64,000 nucleotides of DNA. It comes from Acidobacteriota bacterium (GTDB lineage: Bacteria > Acidobacteriota > Terriglobia > Acidiferrales > UBA7541). The stretch is taken from contig JABCZF010000002.1 in the NCBI GenBank assembly GCA_013289825.1, positions 186,001 to 250,000 of the forward strand, given 5' to 3'. Numbering within the stretch: position 1 is the stretch's first letter; each line of letters starts with the position of its first letter. The notes below the pieces were generated by a model. It saw only the letters and a program-made list of their open reading frames with translations. It had not been told where the DNA came from and searched no databases. A program made the translations under genes and the position numbers. Positions 36,801 to 46,397 of this stretch are shown here, one piece after another.

Positions 36801-36848
36801 ATGCCCAGCGCAGTTCGCGGAATTGAACACTACCAAGGAATAACCGCA

Positions 36849-37916
36849 CTAGATTGCGCCGGTTTCGGCGGTTCCCAGAGCGGCGCGCAGGAGCAGCGTG
36901 ATACGTTGCGGCATGGTGGCGAAGCGTTCGTCATGGGTCAGGCCTTGGTGATAGCGATAATAAATCTGCTGGACGATGACGGCGATTTTGAAACGGGCAA
37001 ACACCAAGTAGAAAGCCATGTCGGAAACGTCGCGGCCCGTTTTTTGCGCGTAACGCTGGACGAGTTGAGCGCGCGTCAAGCTCCCCGGGTAGGTCGTAGG
37101 TCCCCAACGTGTTTCGAGGATTTCGGGCGGATCGCTTCGATCGACCCAATAGGCTAGCGCCGAGCCCAGATCTGTGAGCGGGTCGCCGATGGTGCACATT
37201 TCCCAATCCAGTACGCCGATTATTCTGGTGAGATCGTCGGAATCGAGAACGACGTTGTCATATTTGTAGTCGTTGTGGATGAGCGCGGCGGCGCCGGAGG
37301 AAGGCATGTGTTGCTGAATCCAATCGGAGATTGTTTCGACATCCGGAATGTCGTGGGTCTTGGAGCCGTGGTAGCGCTCGATCCAGCCGCGTACCTGCCG
37401 TTCGAGATAGCCCTGCGGTTTGCCCAAATCTCCAAGGTCCATCGAGTTATAGTCGAGGCCGTGAAGAAGCGCGAGATTGTCTAGAAAGGATTCGCACACA
37501 CGCCGCGCTAATTCCGGAGAAAAATCCAGATCCGGCGGAACATCTCTCCGAAGGATAACGCCGTGGATGGGTTCCATTAGATAAAACGGAGCTCCCAGCA
37601 CGGAGTCGTCGTCACAAAAAATGAGGACCTGCGGAGCCGGGGGGTAGTGAGCGTGAAGTTTTGATAGCACGCGGTATTCACGTCCCATATCGTGTGCGGT
37701 TTTGACTTTGCTGCCGAACGGCGGACGCCGAAGAACCATCTCGCGCGAACCGAATTCGAGAGAATACGTAAGATTCGAGTGGCCGCTTGGATATTGCCGA
37801 ACGATCGGCGGTCCAGCTTCGCCTGGGAAATGATGGCGGAGGAAAGGTTCGAGCTTCGCGAGGTCCAGCTCTTCTCCCGGGCGAACGGCGGTCGTTTGAT
37901 CTTCGGAGCCAGGCAT
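36849..37916 (-). CDS. ACAD10/11-type phosphotransferase (APH-fold kinase)
   Basis: 355 residues, aminoglycoside-phosphotransferase/choline-kinase fold. The catalytic loop is HNDYKYDNVVLD (HxDxxxxN), and the metal site is VLDWEMCTIGDPLTDLGSALAYW. RQYPSGHSNLTYSLEF is the N-lobe glycine-loop region. This group is fused to acyl-CoA dehydrogenase in animal ACAD10/11 and in bacteria phosphorylates 4-hydroxyacyl-CoA (LvaA of levulinate catabolism). Here an ACAD gene lies close by, converging on this operon. Same role is inferred. It starts 21 bp after the histidine phosphatase stop. Confidence 0.88.
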   Translation of the reverse strand: MPGSEDQTTAVRPGEELDLAKLEPFLRHHFPGEAGPPIVRQYPSGHSNLTYSLEFGSREMVLRRPPFGSKVKTAHDMGREYRVLSKLHAHYPPAPQVLIFCDDDSVLGAPFYLMEPIHGVILRRDVPPDLDFSPELARRVCESFLDNLALLHGLDYNSMDLGDLGKPQGYLERQVRGWIERYHGSKTHDIPDVETISDWIQQHMPSSGAAALIHNDYKYDNVVLDSDDLTRIIGVLDWEMCTIGDPLTDLGSALAYWVDRSDPPEILETRWGPTTYPGSLTRAQLVQRYAQKTGRDVSDMAFYLVFARFKIAVIVQQIYYRYHQGLTHDERFATMPQRITLLLRAALGTAETGAI

Positions 37917-37937
37917 GTTTCGCTCGCGAGCTCTCCT

Positions 37938-38657
37938 CTAGCGATAGGTCAGCAATGCGGGATCGCCCAAGTGCTGAAACGAGTTAAACGTGCTCAGCGT
38001 GAAACGATCCCCGGAGAACACAAATTCGCTGTACGAGCAGTTGCGCGGCATCCAGGCTACTTCTAAAGTGTCCTGCGGCGAAAGGTGCAATGCCCGCTGC
38101 ACGGATACGGCCACGGGGCCGCCTGAAGTGTAAATGGCGCTTGTCTCGTTTTTACCGGCGGCAGACAAAAATCGCGAGAGACCGCGATTGACACGGGCGA
38201 TGAAATCCTCCCAGGATTCGACGCCATCGACCATTAATTCTGCTCTGACCCACATGGTGATTACGGTTTCGAAGAGTTTTTGGAAATTCCTGTGGCGCTG
38301 TGCTGGACTATTCGCATTTCGTACGGCGGCATGGAGATCGCGGATGTGGGGATCGCTTAGGGCGAGCTGTGGGAGACTCTTTTCCAGCACCACGTCCCCT
38401 TGAAATTCGTCGAATTCATCAAATACGACAGGTTCCGGAGACTTCAAACCGTTCTTGGTGAAAGTCTCGCGCACCGCTTTTTCCGTGTCGCGATGCCGGA
38501 CACGCGGCCCGGTCAAAACGCGGTCGAGAGTAACTTTGTGCCGAGCCCAATACTCTCCGAGGACGCGGGCTTGGGCTTCGCCAGTGGCCGAGAGTTTGTC
38601 GTAATCCGGCTCGAGAAAAGAAGCCTGAGCGTGGCGAACCAGAAAAACGCGTCCCAT
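37938..38657 (-). CDS. Histidine phosphatase family protein
   Basis: 239 residues. N-terminal VFLVRHAQASF carries the phospho-acceptor His of the phosphoglycerate-mutase-like superfamily (RHG variant RHA). Then LSATGEAQARVLGEYWA, the TGPRVRHRDTEKA arginine segment and the second-His region AIYTSGGPVAVSVQ follow; Ser-Gly-Gly replaces the more usual SHGG. Substrate unknown. It lies 21 bp upstream of the ACAD10/11-type kinase gene in the same direction. Confidence 0.85.
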   Translation of the reverse strand: MGRVFLVRHAQASFLEPDYDKLSATGEAQARVLGEYWARHKVTLDRVLTGPRVRHRDTEKAVRETFTKNGLKSPEPVVFDEFDEFQGDVVLEKSLPQLALSDPHIRDLHAAVRNANSPAQRHRNFQKLFETVITMWVRAELMVDGVESWEDFIARVNRGLSRFLSAAGKNETSAIYTSGGPVAVSVQRALHLSPQDTLEVAWMPRNCSYSEFVFSGDRFTLSTFNSFQHLGDPALLTYR

Positions 38658-38745
38658 GCGTCACCTGAGAAAAGCGCGAGTCTTTCGTGAAGGAACATGA
38701 ACTAACGGATAGCAAGAAGTCGATTAGCGCCGAGACACCGCTGCG

Positions 38746-40872
38746 CTAGGCCGTCGCGCTCTGTTCCTTTTGGAAATCGGCAAATTTCTTGCCTTCTTCG
38801 GCGAGCCGCTTCAGTAGCGCAGCCGGCTCCCAAAGTTCGCCATGTTGCTTGTGAAATTCTTCAACGCGATCGTAAACCTTTTCGAGACCAATTGTGTCGG
38901 CGTACCACATTGGTCCGCCGCGATGCGCCGGGAAGCCGTACCCGTTGAGATAGATAATGTCAATGTCGACGGCGCGCAGGGCATAACCTTCCTCGAGGAT
39001 GCGGGCGCCTTCATTGACCAGCGCGTAGACACAACGATCGACAATTTCCTCCCTGGAAATTTCTCGCTGGGGAATCCGCGCTTCGCCCGACCATTTTCGT
39101 ACCAGCCCGGCGACTTCCGGATCAGCAACGGCGCGGCGGTTTTCGTCATACTTGTACCAGCCAGCACCGGTTTTCTGGCCGTAACGGCCCATCTCGCAGA
39201 GGCGATCTCCGGCAAAAGCCTGGCGTATTCCGGGCTTCTCCGAGTGGCGATATTCTTTGCGGATTCGCCAGCCGACATCGAGACCAGCGAGATCGCCGAC
39301 AGCAAGCGGGCCCATGGCCATGCCGAAATCGTAGAGCGCGGAATCGACAGCCTCGACGCTGGCGCCCTCTTCCAAAAGAAAAACGGACTCGCGGACGTAA
39401 GGATGGAACATGCGGTTGCCGACAAATCCGCGGCAGTTCCCTACCAAGACGCCGATCTTGCCGATTTTTTTCGAGAGCTGCATGCACGTGGCGATAACTT
39501 CCTTGCTGCTCGCTTTGCCGCGGACGATTTCGAGCAGACGCATTACGTTGGCGGGGCTGAAGAAGTGCGTGCCGATCACAGCTTCGGGACGTGCGGTCGA
39601 GGAAGCAATCTCGTCGATACTCAGCGTAGAGGTGTTGCTCGCCAGGATGGCGCCGGGCTTAGAGACGCGGTCCAGCTCGGCGAAGACTTCTTTCTTAAGG
39701 GCCATTCCTTCAAAGACGGCTTCGATCACCATGTCGGCGTTTCGAAAAGAATCGTAACTGAGCGTCGGCTGAATCAGCTTGAGCCGCTCATCAACGAATG
39801 ATTGTGTGAAGCGGCCACGTTTCACGGAGTTCGCGTAATTCTTCTGAATGTTCGCCACACCCTTATCGAGGGCGGCTTGGTCGGCTTCTTTCAGGAGAAC
39901 CGGGATGCCGGCGTTTGCCAAAACCATGGCGATGCCCCCGCCCATCGTTCCCGCGCCAACGACGGCGGCCGTGTTCACCGGGATGAGTGGAGTCTCCTTC
40001 GGAATGTCGGGGATTTTGGCAACCTCGCGCTCGCCGAAGAAAACGTGAATGAGGGCCTTCGATTGATCGGAGAAGAGGCAATCCAGAAAGAGTTTGCGCT
40101 CGAGTTTCGAGCCCTCTTCGAACGGGAGTTTTGTGGCAGCTTCCACCGCATCGATTGCTGCTAGCGGCGCGATCATTCCGCGCTGCTTTTTCCTGGCGTT
40201 TTCGCGCGCGCCGGCAAAAATTGCGGCGTTTTCATCCGCTGAGCCGAGCTTGTCGTTACGCTCGCGCGTTTTGCGGACGGGTTTATCTGCGATTTCGCGG
40301 GCGAACAGGACGGCGCCCGTCAACAAGTCGCCCTCGACCAAGCGGTCGATGATGCCGAACTTCAGTGCTTCCGCGGCCTTACTGGGGTTGCCCTCCGCGC
40401 ACATTTCGACGGCTTTACCGGCGCCCGCGAGACGCGGCAAACGCTGTGTGCCGGCCGCGCCAGGGATGATGCCAAGCTTTACTTCCGGCTGGCCAACCTG
40501 CGCGCTGGGCACAGCGACGCGGTAGTGACCAGACATGGCGAGTTCCAGGCCGCCACCAAAGGCGCTTCCATGAATCGCCATGACCACGGGCTTGCGGCAA
40601 TCTTCGATTTTCAAAAGCAGCGACGGCAATTCCAATCCGCCGCCGGATTTGCCGGAAGTGATTTTGCCGAATTCCTTGATGTCCGCGCCGGCAACGAATG
40701 TTTTGCCGCCACCAATCAGCACAGCCGCCTTGACGGAATCGTCCTTGTCGATCTGCTCGATCGCAGCAGCAATGCCTTCCGGCACGCCGGGGCTCAGCGC
40801 ATTGACGGGAGGATTGTTGATGGTGATCACGGCAATCCCGTTGTCTTTGGTAAGTTGAACTAGATCGCTCAT
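38746..40872 (-). CDS. Bifunctional enoyl-CoA hydratase / 3-hydroxyacyl-CoA dehydrogenase (FadB/FadJ-type)
   Basis: 708 residues. The N-terminal crotonase domain has AGADIKEFG and GSAFGGGLELAMSGHYRVA with the catalytic Glu in GQPEVKLGIIPGAAGTQRLPR. A central NAD-binding domain opens with VVGAGTMGGGIAMVLANAG, followed by ASNTSTLSI and GTHFFSPANVMRLLEIV (catalytic His). Two C-terminal HAD domains end the protein. It hydrates 2-enoyl-CoA and oxidises the 3-hydroxyacyl-CoA with NAD+ in beta-oxidation. No separate thiolase gene is adjacent. Confidence 0.93.
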   Translation of the reverse strand: MSDLVQLTKDNGIAVITINNPPVNALSPGVPEGIAAAIEQIDKDDSVKAAVLIGGGKTFVAGADIKEFGKITSGKSGGGLELPSLLLKIEDCRKPVVMAIHGSAFGGGLELAMSGHYRVAVPSAQVGQPEVKLGIIPGAAGTQRLPRLAGAGKAVEMCAEGNPSKAAEALKFGIIDRLVEGDLLTGAVLFAREIADKPVRKTRERNDKLGSADENAAIFAGARENARKKQRGMIAPLAAIDAVEAATKLPFEEGSKLERKLFLDCLFSDQSKALIHVFFGEREVAKIPDIPKETPLIPVNTAAVVGAGTMGGGIAMVLANAGIPVLLKEADQAALDKGVANIQKNYANSVKRGRFTQSFVDERLKLIQPTLSYDSFRNADMVIEAVFEGMALKKEVFAELDRVSKPGAILASNTSTLSIDEIASSTARPEAVIGTHFFSPANVMRLLEIVRGKASSKEVIATCMQLSKKIGKIGVLVGNCRGFVGNRMFHPYVRESVFLLEEGASVEAVDSALYDFGMAMGPLAVGDLAGLDVGWRIRKEYRHSEKPGIRQAFAGDRLCEMGRYGQKTGAGWYKYDENRRAVADPEVAGLVRKWSGEARIPQREISREEIVDRCVYALVNEGARILEEGYALRAVDIDIIYLNGYGFPAHRGGPMWYADTIGLEKVYDRVEEFHKQHGELWEPAALLKRLAEEGKKFADFQKEQSATA

Positions 40873-40971
40873 CGGTGGACGCTCTTTCTCGTGAAATGCT
40901 ATTTAAACTTTACGGAAAAACGCTCGCGCCGGTTGCCGCCGTGCGGACTCAAATCTTATTTATAAGACTCT

Positions 40972-42579
40972 TCACTTACGGCTGGCAAATTCAGGGCGAA
41001 TGGTGTCTTGTCCACCCCAATATTTCTTGCGCAGTTCCCTTTTCAGGATTTTACCGGTGCCCGTTTTCGGCAGGCTATCGAAAAACTCAACCGAGCGAGG
41101 CGCTTTGTAATGTGCGATGCGAGCCCGGCAAAAGTCGAGAAGCTCTGCTTCCGTGGCTTGCGCGCCAGGCTTTAGCACAACCAGGGCTTTGGGCACTTCT
41201 CCCCATTTCGCATCGGGAACCGGAACGACGGCAACCTCGTACACGTTCGGATGGGCGAGCAGGGCTTTCTCCACTTCCAGCGAAGAAATGTTTTCGCCAC
41301 CGCTGACGATGATTTCCTTCTTGCGGTCGACCACCAGCAGATAGCCATGCTCATTGATTGTGGCCATATCGCCGGTATGAAACCATCCGCCGCGCATGGC
41401 CTCGGCGGTCGCTTGCGGCTGCCCCCAATAGCCCTCCATCACCACATCGCTGCGGGCCACAACTTCGCCGATGCACTGCCCGTCATGCGGGACATCCCTG
41501 TCACTCGAATCGACGACACGCAATTCGACACCTGGAATTGCGAAACCGGTCATGGCCTGGCCAATGTATTTTTGCTGGCCTTGCCAATCGAGCCCCGGCT
41601 TCATTCTGGACACGGAAAGCGTGGGAGAAGTTTCCGTGAGGCCGTAGCCGGAGCGGCAGCTTGCGCCAAGTTTTTCTTCAACCTCCTGCACCAGGGTCGG
41701 AGACGAGGCGGCCCCGCCGATATTAATGATGCGAAGGCTGCTCAAATCATGCTTGGTGCGCTCGGGACAATTGACGAGAGCCGTGGCCATGGCCGGAACG
41801 AGACACATCGTTCGAACGCGTTCTTGTTCAATCAGGCGGAAAATGCGCGCTGTCTCGAAACGCTGGAGCATCACGTGCTTGCCGCCGGTCAAAGCAAGGG
41901 CGTGCGGCGTGCCCCACCCATTGGCGTGAAACAGAGGAATGGTGTGAAGCTGCGCGCCTTCGGCAGTGGGATCGTCGGTGAGGCAGGCGTAGAGCGCGTG
42001 CATGTACACATTGCGATGCGTCAGCATCACGCCCTTGGGCGTGGCGCTGGTGCCACTGGTGTAGAAAATCTCGGAGACGGCATTCTCGTCAATTTCCATG
42101 ATGTCGGTGTGGTAGGGCGTGGCGTCGGCAAGAAGTTGGTCGTAGTTTTTTGTCGCGAGCCAATCGGCCTGTGGCGTGCCGTCGAGAAGATAGAAGGCTT
42201 CAACCGTCGAGGCGCTTTGCCGGAAGGACTCGACCGTCGGGAGAAAACTGTTTTCGAGAAAGAGCACTCTGGCTCCGGCGTCGTTCAAAATAAAAGCAAG
42301 TTCATGTGGGGCCAGCCGGATATTTAGGGGCAGCAGGATAGCGCCTGCGTCGAGAACGCCATAGTAAGCCTCCAGCAACCGATGGCAGTTCATGCTTAGG
42401 AAGGCGACGCGGTCGCCGGGTTTCACTCCGGCTGCGCGCAACGCACCCGCCAGCAGAGCCGCGCGCTCGGCAAACTGCCCGTAGGTGAATCGCAGATCGC
42501 CGCAGACCACCGCGGTCCTGTTCGGAAATTGCGCTTCCGCGTATCGCAAGCATCGAAGAGGTGTGAGTGGGACGTTCAT
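40972..42579 (-). CDS. Acyl-CoA ligase (AMP-binding, fatty-acid--CoA ligase type)
   Basis: 535 residues of the ANL superfamily. Seen are the P-loop FYTSGTSATPKGVMLTHRNVY, SGYGLTETSPT (A5), GWFHTGDMATINEHGYLLVVDRKKEIIVSGGENISSLEVE (A7/A8 hinge) and the catalytic Lys near PKTGTGKILKREL. It activates a carboxylic acid with ATP and CoA; chain length is not predictable. The SDR gene lies 17 bp upstream in the same direction, so both are probably one operon supplying acyl-CoA to the beta-oxidation enzymes nearby. Confidence 0.93.
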   Translation of the reverse strand: MNVPLTPLRCLRYAEAQFPNRTAVVCGDLRFTYGQFAERAALLAGALRAAGVKPGDRVAFLSMNCHRLLEAYYGVLDAGAILLPLNIRLAPHELAFILNDAGARVLFLENSFLPTVESFRQSASTVEAFYLLDGTPQADWLATKNYDQLLADATPYHTDIMEIDENAVSEIFYTSGTSATPKGVMLTHRNVYMHALYACLTDDPTAEGAQLHTIPLFHANGWGTPHALALTGGKHVMLQRFETARIFRLIEQERVRTMCLVPAMATALVNCPERTKHDLSSLRIINIGGAASSPTLVQEVEEKLGASCRSGYGLTETSPTLSVSRMKPGLDWQGQQKYIGQAMTGFAIPGVELRVVDSSDRDVPHDGQCIGEVVARSDVVMEGYWGQPQATAEAMRGGWFHTGDMATINEHGYLLVVDRKKEIIVSGGENISSLEVEKALLAHPNVYEVAVVPVPDAKWGEVPKALVVLKPGAQATEAELLDFCRARIAHYKAPRSVEFFDSLPKTGTGKILKRELRKKYWGGQDTIRPEFASRK

Positions 42580-42596
42580 ATAGTATCCAGCGCCTT

Positions 42597-43364
42597 CTAG
42601 GCGGTTTGGCCTCCGTCGACGACCAGAACATGCCCGGTGACGTAGTTGGAGGCGTCCGAAGCAAGAAAGACGGCTGCGCCTTTCAAATCGTGGTCATTGC
42701 CGAATCGCCGTAGCGGGATCTTCTTCAAGAACTCTTCTCTATTTCGTTCTATCACGACCTGCGACATGTTTGTGGGAAACCAGCCCGGAGCGATGGAGTT
42801 CACTTGAATATTGTGGATACCCCATTTGCAGGCCAAGTCCCTGGTGAAGGCGATAACGCCGCCTTTACTGGCATGGTAGCCGATGGCTTGAAATTCAGGC
42901 GGAGCACCGCGCATGCCCGCGACCGAAGCGATATTGATGATCTTTCCGCGGCGTTGGGCGGTCATGAATTTTCCAGCGGCCTGTGAAAAGAGAAAAGTGC
43001 CCGTCAGATTCGTCTCTATCACTTTGTTCCAGTGTTCCAGGCGCATTTCTTCGACTGGAGCACCCCAGGAAGTCCCGGCGTTGTTGATAAGAACATCGAT
43101 GCGGCCGAATTGAGAAATCGCCGCATCGACTACGGCTTCGACTTCAGCTGGGTTTTTTACGTCGCAGCCGAGTGCCAGTGTCCGTACGCCGAGGCTCTCG
43201 AATTCCCTAGCGGCTTGCTCACAACGCTCCTTCTTACGAGCGCACAGCACGAGATTGGCGCCCATTTCCGCCAGGCCTTCCGCCATTTGACGGCCGAGCC
43301 CAATGGATCCGCCGGTGATAATTGCCAGGCGTCCTGTGAGATCAAAGAGTTCTCGAACGTTCAT
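42597..43364 (-). CDS. SDR-family NAD(P)-dependent oxidoreductase
   Basis: 255 residues. Cofactor motif TGGSIGLGR, NNAG segment (LINNAGTS), catalytic Ser in INIASVAGM and YxxxK (YHASK), then the C-terminal DASNYVTGHVLVVDGGQTA. A classical SDR that interconverts an alcohol and a ketone, perhaps a 3-hydroxyacyl intermediate given its place before the acyl-CoA ligase (inference). Confidence 0.9.
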   Translation of the reverse strand: MNVRELFDLTGRLAIITGGSIGLGRQMAEGLAEMGANLVLCARKKERCEQAAREFESLGVRTLALGCDVKNPAEVEAVVDAAISQFGRIDVLINNAGTSWGAPVEEMRLEHWNKVIETNLTGTFLFSQAAGKFMTAQRRGKIINIASVAGMRGAPPEFQAIGYHASKGGVIAFTRDLACKWGIHNIQVNSIAPGWFPTNMSQVVIERNREEFLKKIPLRRFGNDHDLKGAAVFLASDASNYVTGHVLVVDGGQTA

Positions 43365-43528
43365 CGTAGGTGGCGTACCTTCCCGTCATATCTGACGTTC
43401 TCGGAGGACTCACCGTTGCCTGCTCTCGCCATAAAGATTCTCGCATTGGAAAATACTAGAAGCAGGGGCCTACGCCAAGCTCGAATTCAACTATCGGGCG
43501 AACCGGAGTGTTTCTATGAGCCGAGCGG

Positions 43529-44845
43529 CTATGCCGGGCTTGCGGGGGCGCTTTTCTGAGGGTCCCGTACAAAGCTTCGCCCGTGGCGTTCCGAGCCGAG
43601 CAGCAGGAGGACCGTAAGCGTCAGGATGGTTACGACTTCAAAACCGGCAATGGCCCACTGATAGCCCACGCGGTCGCGCAAAGAATACTGGATCGCATTT
43701 GTGGGCGACGCGATCAGGATTCCCAATTGATAGGTAAGCCCGGGCATCAATCCCCGGGTCGCATCCGCGGACATTTCGTTCAGATGTACGGGAATCACAC
43801 CCCAGGCGCCCTGCACGCCCATTTGCATCACAAACGCAGCGATCACGAGAACAGCTAAACTCCCGCCAAACGCCCACAGAGGAATAATGAGTAAACAAAG
43901 TCCCAATGCCGCGATCATACTCTTGCGCCGGCCGGCGACCTGCGAGAGGTGTCCGAAGATAATTGCACCCACGACCGCACCGATGTTGTAAATAATCGCG
44001 GTGTTCGCGACTACCGCCGCCGAGAAGCGATGTACTTCGTGCAAGAAGTCCGGGTACAAATCCTGCGTGCCGTGGGACATGAACATCATGAAGGTCATAA
44101 GCACGACTAGGTAGAGGAATCGTTTCCATTCCAGCGCCATGGTGCGCAAGACTTGACCCGTGCTGGCGGCGCGATGCTGCTTCCACGCTTCCGACTCCGG
44201 AACCTTTCGCCGGATGTAGAGCGCGAGCAGGGCAGGTAGTGCGCCGATCCAAAACATCGGTCGCCATCCCCAGGCGGGCAGAAGGAACCGTGCCGCCATT
44301 GCGGCCAGCAGATAGCCGATCGAATAGCCGCTCTGCAAAATCCCGCTGAGGATGCCTCGCCAGCGCACGGGCGCCGCCTCCATCGCGAGGGATGCACCTA
44401 CGCCCCACTCGCCGCCCATGCCGACGCCGAACAGGGCCCGCATGACGAGAAAGAACTTGTAGTTTGGTGAAAAACCACACAGAAGCTCGATTAGCGAAAA
44501 ATAGATGACGTTCGCCATTAGCGGTCTGCGCCGCCCGTAACGATCGGATAGCACTCCGAAAATCGCTGCCCCCACCGGACGCAAAGCGAGTGTCGCAAAG
44601 GTAGTGAAGATGATGTCTTTCTTGGATACGCCGAACTGACGAGCAAGGACGTCATACATGAAGACAACCACAAAAAAATCGAAGGCGTCGAGGGTCCAGC
44701 CAAGAAAACCGGCAAGAACCGCGTGACGTGCGTTTGATTTGGAGGTAACCGCTGGGTCGGTTATTTGCACGCTAGAGCCTCTGCCGATGAGGAGTTGACG
44801 GCCCTTCATGGTAGCCAAGGTTTCGGCCCTTCCCATCCAAAACAC
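43529..44845 (-). CDS. MFS transporter (metabolite:proton symporter, SHS-like)
   Basis: 438 residues, twelve predicted membrane helices. DAFDFFVVVFMYDVLARQFGV and the loop motif GVLSDRYGRRRPLMANV, plus MRALFGVGMGGEWGVGASLAMEAAPVRWRG, fit the sialate/carboxylate (SHS/AAHS) side of the MFS. It probably imports an organic acid with protons. The first about 30 residues before the hydrophobic core may start too early. It is in tandem with a second MFS gene 17 bp upstream. Confidence 0.88.
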   Translation of the reverse strand: MFWMGRAETLATMKGRQLLIGRGSSVQITDPAVTSKSNARHAVLAGFLGWTLDAFDFFVVVFMYDVLARQFGVSKKDIIFTTFATLALRPVGAAIFGVLSDRYGRRRPLMANVIYFSLIELLCGFSPNYKFFLVMRALFGVGMGGEWGVGASLAMEAAPVRWRGILSGILQSGYSIGYLLAAMAARFLLPAWGWRPMFWIGALPALLALYIRRKVPESEAWKQHRAASTGQVLRTMALEWKRFLYLVVLMTFMMFMSHGTQDLYPDFLHEVHRFSAAVVANTAIIYNIGAVVGAIIFGHLSQVAGRRKSMIAALGLCLLIIPLWAFGGSLAVLVIAAFVMQMGVQGAWGVIPVHLNEMSADATRGLMPGLTYQLGILIASPTNAIQYSLRDRVGYQWAIAGFEVVTILTLTVLLLLGSERHGRSFVRDPQKSAPASPA

Positions 44846-44862
44846 TCCGCAGGGGTTTCGCG

Positions 44863-46233
44863 TTACGCCGGCAATGCTTGGCCACGTGTTTCAGCTCCAA
44901 AGGGAATTAGAAGCAGACCAACAGCAAATGCAAACGAAGTGACGGCCACGGGAATGCCGAGCGAGCCGTATCGTTCGACGCCGCTTCCGACCAGAAATGT
45001 GATCCCTGCTCCACCGAAGCGCGCAAAGGACGTGGAGAAAGCGAACGCGCTTGCGCGGCATTCGGTGGGATACTGCTCCGGCAGCCACAGCGTGTAGACC
45101 GCGAAGTTCGCTCCGCCCAAACCCAGAAAAAACAAGCAGGCAAAAAACCACGAAAGCGCGGTTGGCCCTAGATAGAAGACTTTGCCAAACGTGAGTGCAA
45201 TGAACACCATCATCAAAACAAAGAAAAAGCTCAATGCGCCGCGCCGGCCAAACCGTTCGGCAAGCCAGGGCATCGCCAAGCACCCCAGAATCGTGGCGAA
45301 CGCGACGAGCATGGTCGCGCCGGAGGCAAGCCGCGCGGCTTGCGGGCCACCTCGGCCAGCCGCTTCGGCAAGGGACGTTACCGCTGCCGGTACATAGACT
45401 GTGCCAGCCCAAAGTCCGCTGATCGAAGCAAGCATGAACAACGAATTCAGAGTCGTACGGCGACGCAAAGCAGGCGAAAAAAGCGCCGCGAATGGGCGAT
45501 ACAGCCTCCAGGAGCGAACCATATCTGCCTTCTCGGACCAGCGCGACGGCTCGGTAACGCCATGACGCACCCAAGCAAGGAGGAGTGCGGGCAAGCCCCC
45601 GACGGCAAACATGGCGCGCCAGCCGTAGCGGCTGCCGATCGCGTAGTTGGCGATCGCTGCAAGGAACACGCCAACGTAGTAGCCCGTGTGCATGTAGCCC
45701 GCGCCCGCGCGACGCCGGCTCTCCGGCCACTCCTCTGCGACAAATGTGCCGCCCATGGCCCACTCGCCGCCAATTCCAATTCCTGCGAGGAGACGCAGTA
45801 TCGCCAACTGCCAGACGCTGGTGACGAGTGCGCTTAGAAACGTAAAGACTGAATACCAAACGATGGTCAGCATCAAGGTGCGCACGCGGCCGAACTTATC
45901 GCCTACGGGCCCCCATAAGAAAGCGCACCCCCAGCCAAGCAGGAAGAGAGCGAAAAGCAATCCACCGTAGTAGCCGACATTGCCTTTTGTCGCGGCGATG
46001 CCGGATCGAGGCAGAAGTTCTCGAAGCGAGGGAAATAGTACCAATGCGTAGATGAAGGAATCCATGCCATCGAGAGTCCATCCACCCCACGCGGCCCAGA
46101 ACCCTCGAATTTGATTTCCGGTGAGCGGGACGCGAGCGGACTTGCGGTCGTTCGAAGAATCAAGAGGCATCGCGGTTGGGACTATATCAAAAAGCGATGG
46201 CCGGAATAGAGCGAACTCAGGTAGCGGCACCAT
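44863..46233 (-). CDS. MFS transporter (metabolite:proton symporter)
   Basis: 456 residues by the longest frame; an internal ATG at 46170 would give about 435 and a more usual N-terminus. Motifs: GWTLDGMDSFIYALVLFPSL, GPVGDKFGRVRTLML and LRLLAGIGIGGEWAMGGTFVAEEWPES. It is similar in plan to the MFS gene 17 bp downstream, suggesting a duplicated or paired transport system. Substrate unknown; an organic acid is the best guess from the neighbouring catabolic genes. Confidence 0.87.
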   Translation of the reverse strand: MVPLPEFALFRPSLFDIVPTAMPLDSSNDRKSARVPLTGNQIRGFWAAWGGWTLDGMDSFIYALVLFPSLRELLPRSGIAATKGNVGYYGGLLFALFLLGWGCAFLWGPVGDKFGRVRTLMLTIVWYSVFTFLSALVTSVWQLAILRLLAGIGIGGEWAMGGTFVAEEWPESRRRAGAGYMHTGYYVGVFLAAIANYAIGSRYGWRAMFAVGGLPALLLAWVRHGVTEPSRWSEKADMVRSWRLYRPFAALFSPALRRRTTLNSLFMLASISGLWAGTVYVPAAVTSLAEAAGRGGPQAARLASGATMLVAFATILGCLAMPWLAERFGRRGALSFFFVLMMVFIALTFGKVFYLGPTALSWFFACLFFLGLGGANFAVYTLWLPEQYPTECRASAFAFSTSFARFGGAGITFLVGSGVERYGSLGIPVAVTSFAFAVGLLLIPFGAETRGQALPA

Positions 46234-46397
46234 TTGGATGCAAGCCGCGCCACGCAGGAAGCATCTGCGCCAAATCCCATTTCAGCTCTCGCAGACGGTG
46301 ATGTAAACTCTCTGGTTCGCACGGAGCGGAATCATTGCGCGAACGATTTGATCTGCGTGCCGCAAGTCAAAATCCATGCGAAGGAACACTGTGAAGC

